NCBI GenBank assembly: GCA_027328265.1
Contig: DAHVVD010000014.1
Coordinates: 1 to 7,476, forward strand
Direction of reading: 5' to 3'
Source of the DNA: Microcaldota archaeon
GTDB taxonomy: Archaea; Micrarchaeota; Micrarchaeia; Micrarchaeales; CABMGC01
DNA length: 7,476 nt
Position 1 is the stretch's first letter; each line of letters begins with the position of its first letter. A program made the position numbers and the translations under genes. Under the pieces are notes generated by a model, which was not told the DNA's origin, searched no databases, and saw nothing but the letters and a program-made list of their open reading frames with translations. Of this stretch, positions 5,746 through 7,476 are shown one piece after another.

Positions 5746-6174
5746 TTGCCGAATGGAGAATTTGCAGCAAAGGAACTCGTAAGGAAGAGGAAGAAGCAGA
5801 GGATGCTCAACAAGTGGTGGAAGAGAAGGTACTTCAAGCTCAAGAAGAAGTTCGATCCCGTCGGACCGGTTCCGATGGCAAAGGCTCTCGTCCTGCAGAA
5901 GTTCGTGCTCCAGCAGAAGCAACCTCACAGCGGCCTCATAAAATGCGTCAGGGTGCAGCTCATAAAGAACGGCAAGATAGTCGGAGCGTACGTGCCTTAC
6001 GACGGCTCGATAAACATAATAGAGGAGCACGACGAAGTAACCATACAGGGAATGGGAGGCTCGCAAAGAGGCCAGATGGGAAGCATACCTGGCCTGAAGT
6101 ATAGGGTAGTCGGAGTAAACGGGGCTGACCTCTACCAGGTAGTGAAGGGCAAGATGGAGAAGCCGAAGAGATGA
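5746..6174 (+). CDS. rps12: Small-subunit ribosomal protein S12 (uS12)
   Basis: Decoding-centre protein of the 30S subunit, which contacts the codon-anticodon helix and helps set translation accuracy. The 142-residue product has the archaeal/eukaryotic length and motifs: FAAKELVRKRKKQR near the start, KCVRVQLIKNGK (66-77), EEHDEVTIQGMGG (93-105), IPGLKYRVVGVNG (114-126) and a C-terminal GKMEKPKR. The start is TTG, supported by a nearby AGGTG and by the family N-terminus. The conserved decoding loop is unusual: residues 58-66 read KQPHSGLIK, where archaea and eukaryotes normally have KQPNSAIRK. In addition, Ser113 precedes IPG where an Asp is usual (the residue methylthiolated in bacteria). 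These are clean substitutions in an otherwise intact frame. It overlaps no neighbour; rps7 follows after four bases. Confidence 0.95.
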   Translation: MPNGEFAAKELVRKRKKQRMLNKWWKRRYFKLKKKFDPVGPVPMAKALVLQKFVLQQKQPHSGLIKCVRVQLIKNGKIVGAYVPYDGSINIIEEHDEVTIQGMGGSQRGQMGSIPGLKYRVVGVNGADLYQVVKGKMEKPKR

Positions 6175-6178
6175 CAGT

Positions 6179-6943
6179 ATGGCCGAGGAAGTTACGCTAA
6201 AACTAAAACCAGAAGAGAGTGAGAGGCCAGTTCAGCCGCAGGCGGAGCAGAAGGCAGAAACTGATATACAGATTGCGCCAGTAACAGAGGAGAAATCCAA
6301 GCCTAGAAAGAGCAGGGGAGAGGATGTGGAGATAGGAAGGGAGGTTCTTCTCTTCGGAAAGTATCCGACGAAAGATGTTGTGATAACTGACAGGAGCATG
6401 GCGACCATAGTGAGATTCAACCTTCAGGCCTACCCGAACATCTTCGGAAGGAGGAAGAGGAAATCGTATTACGATACACACATAAGCGTAATCGAGAGAC
6501 TGATCAACAAGCTCATGAGGGGAGGCACAGGAAAGAAGGTAGGAGGCAAGGTGATAAGAACGAGCGGAAGGCTCCAGGGCAAGAAGCTCAAGGTAATGCA
6601 CATAGTGGAGAACTCCTTCGAGATAATAGGCAAGAAGACAGGCAAGAATCCTGTCCAGATATTCATAGACGCTCTCCAGAACTCGGCGCCGATAGAGGAC
6701 ACCACGAGGGTGAGGTATGGTGGAATCTCGTACAACATCGCAGTAGGTATAAGCGCCACAAGGAGGGTTGACGTCGCGCTCAAGCACATCGCGCTTGCCT
6801 CGCTGATTGGAGGCTTCAAGAAGAAGAGGAGCCTCTCTGAGGCTCTTGCTGAGGAGCTCATTCAGGCTGCGCAAAACCATCCTGAGAGCTACGCTGTGAA
6901 GAAGAGAATCGAACTCGAGAGGATAGCGAGAAGGGCAAGGTGA
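6179..6943 (+). CDS. rps7: Small-subunit ribosomal protein S7 (uS7)
   Basis: Primary 16S rRNA-binding protein that nucleates assembly of the 30S head and lines the E site. The 254-residue product has a conserved core from about residue 52. Segments include ISVIERLINKLMRGG (102-116), GKNPVQIFIDALQNSAPIED (155-174), RVRYGGISYNIAVGISATRR (177-196) and a C-terminal SYAVKKRIELERIARRAR. The first 50 or so residues are an added low-complexity, Glu/Lys/Pro/Gln-rich tail, likely disordered; archaeal S7 proteins often have a shorter extension. ATG 6179 is four bases after the rps12 stop and no strong ribosome site precedes it, so translational coupling is likely. Arg is almost entirely AGG with some AGA, typical of this operon. 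Confidence 0.95.
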   Translation: MAEEVTLKLKPEESERPVQPQAEQKAETDIQIAPVTEEKSKPRKSRGEDVEIGREVLLFGKYPTKDVVITDRSMATIVRFNLQAYPNIFGRRKRKSYYDTHISVIERLINKLMRGGTGKKVGGKVIRTSGRLQGKKLKVMHIVENSFEIIGKKTGKNPVQIFIDALQNSAPIEDTTRVRYGGISYNIAVGISATRRVDVALKHIALASLIGGFKKKRSLSEALAEELIQAAQNHPESYAVKKRIELERIARRAR

Positions 6944-6945
6944 TC
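6938..6945 (+). promoter_or_regulatory. Strong ribosome binding site deciding the TTG start of EF-2
   Basis: AGGTGATC is a full eight-base match to the complement of the archaeal 16S rRNA tail (GATCACCTCC). Its GGTGA core overlaps the rps7 stop codon and ends four bases before TTG 6948, supporting that non-ATG start. Confidence 0.7.
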
Positions 6946-6947
6946 TC

Positions 6948-7476
6948 TTGGTAAGGAAAGAGTTCGTAGCTGAGGAAGTAGCAAGGATAATGAAGGACGT
7001 TACCAAGGTAAGGAACGTCGCTATCATAGCACACGTCCACCACGGGAAGACCACCCTCACGGACTCGCTGCTCGCTAGGTCAGGCATAATCTCCAAGACA
7101 GTCGCTGGTGAAGCGCTTTACACTAACTATGAGCAGATAGAGAAGGACAGGAGGATGACGATTAAGTCGGCAAACATCTCTCTCTCGTTCAACTACAATG
7201 GTGCCGACCACATAATCAACCTCATAGACACGCCTGGCCACGTCGACTTTGGAGGACACGTCACAAGATCGATGAGGGCTGTCGACGGTGTAGTGCTCGT
7301 TGTAGACCCTGTAGAAGGAATAATGCCCCAGACCGAGACTGTGCTGAGGCAGGCACTTCAGGAGAGGGCAAAGCCGGTTCTCTTCGTCAACAAGACAGAC
7401 AGACTACTCTCGGAACTCAGGCTCACGCAGGAGCAGACAATGGAGAGGCTGCTCAAACTGATAAACGACCTCAATG
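6948..7476 (+). CDS. fusA: Elongation factor 2 (aEF-2), N-terminal part; continues off window
   Basis: Translocase GTPase that moves tRNA and mRNA through the ribosome after peptide transfer. 176 codons are seen from TTG 6948 to the right edge, about a quarter of the usual 730 or so residues. The N-terminus VRKEFVAEEVARIMKDVTKV matches archaeal EF-2. GTPase motifs: G1 AHVHHGKTT (28-36), switch I/G2 DRRMTIKSA (67-75), G3 DTPGHVDFGG (94-103) with catalytic His98, and G4 NKTD (148-151). PQTETVLRQAL (127-137) is the normal family sequence. Two substitutions are odd. His31 replaces the almost invariant Asp of AH(I/V)DHGKT, and Arg69-Met70 replace Gly-Ile of the RGITI motif, while the Mg-binding Thr71 remains. 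It is the last visible gene of the operon, four bases after rps7. The diphthamide region lies beyond the window. Confidence 0.94.
   Translation, partial: MVRKEFVAEEVARIMKDVTKVRNVAIIAHVHHGKTTLTDSLLARSGIISKTVAGEALYTNYEQIEKDRRMTIKSANISLSFNYNGADHIINLIDTPGHVDFGGHVTRSMRAVDGVVLVVDPVEGIMPQTETVLRQALQERAKPVLFVNKTDRLLSELRLTQEQTMERLLKLINDLN

Noticed and set aside
6203..7096. A 297-residue minus-strand open frame
   Set aside because: It is a shadow of rps7 and EF-2; the product has no domain signs and both plus-strand genes are clearly real.
1..7476. CRISPR array, insertion sequence or phage genes
   Set aside because: No regularly spaced repeats, transposase motifs, terminal inverted repeats or phage-like proteins were seen anywhere in the window.

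Overview
The window is archaeal. It carries an archaeal-type HMG-CoA synthase, archaeal/eukaryotic-type ribosomal proteins (L30e, and S12 and S7 with archaeal sequence signatures) and the GTPase domain of elongation factor 2. Promoters look like archaeal TATA boxes, placed about 35 to 50 bases before start codons. Arg is mostly AGG and Ile is often ATA in the housekeeping genes. The short compact operon, the broken ribosomal gene order and the altered residues in S12 and EF-2 make a DPANN-type lineage (Micrarchaeota or a relative) my best guess. That placement is inference, not proof.

Layout. 1-982 (minus): HMG-CoA synthase of the mevalonate pathway, whose last residues lie off the left edge. 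1098-2162 (minus): a one-pass membrane-anchored, Ser/Thr/Asn-rich surface protein of unknown function. Both minus-strand genes are preceded by a nearly identical promoter module of about 35 bases. 2163-2326: a divergent intergenic region with that module, a 10-base tandem repeat, a tRNA T-arm-like relic, a 12-base palindrome and the lemA TATA box. 2327-3859 (plus): a lemA-htpX pair, that is, a membrane-anchored LemA protein and a membrane zinc protease, presumably envelope quality control. 3922-4581 and 4624-5301 (plus): two orphan genes, each with its own TATA box and with Arg codon use unlike the neighbours. The first has a degenerate protein-kinase/APH-type catalytic loop; the second is unrecognised. 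5302-5401: a hairpin and a promoter. 5402-7476 (plus): a tight operon of rpl30e, rps12, rps7 and fusA (EF-2, truncated by the window edge) with gaps of 4 to 8 bases. nusA, which usually lies between rpl30e and rps12 in archaea, is absent.

The points most worth a second look are five. EF-2 has altered nucleotide-binding residues: His in place of the P-loop Asp, and Arg-Met in place of Gly-Ile in switch I. The S12 decoding loop reads PHSG rather than PNSA. A promoter module is shared by the HMG-CoA synthase and surface-protein genes. A compact kinase-like protein is paired with an unknown gene. A tRNA-like relic sits in the divergent intergenic region.
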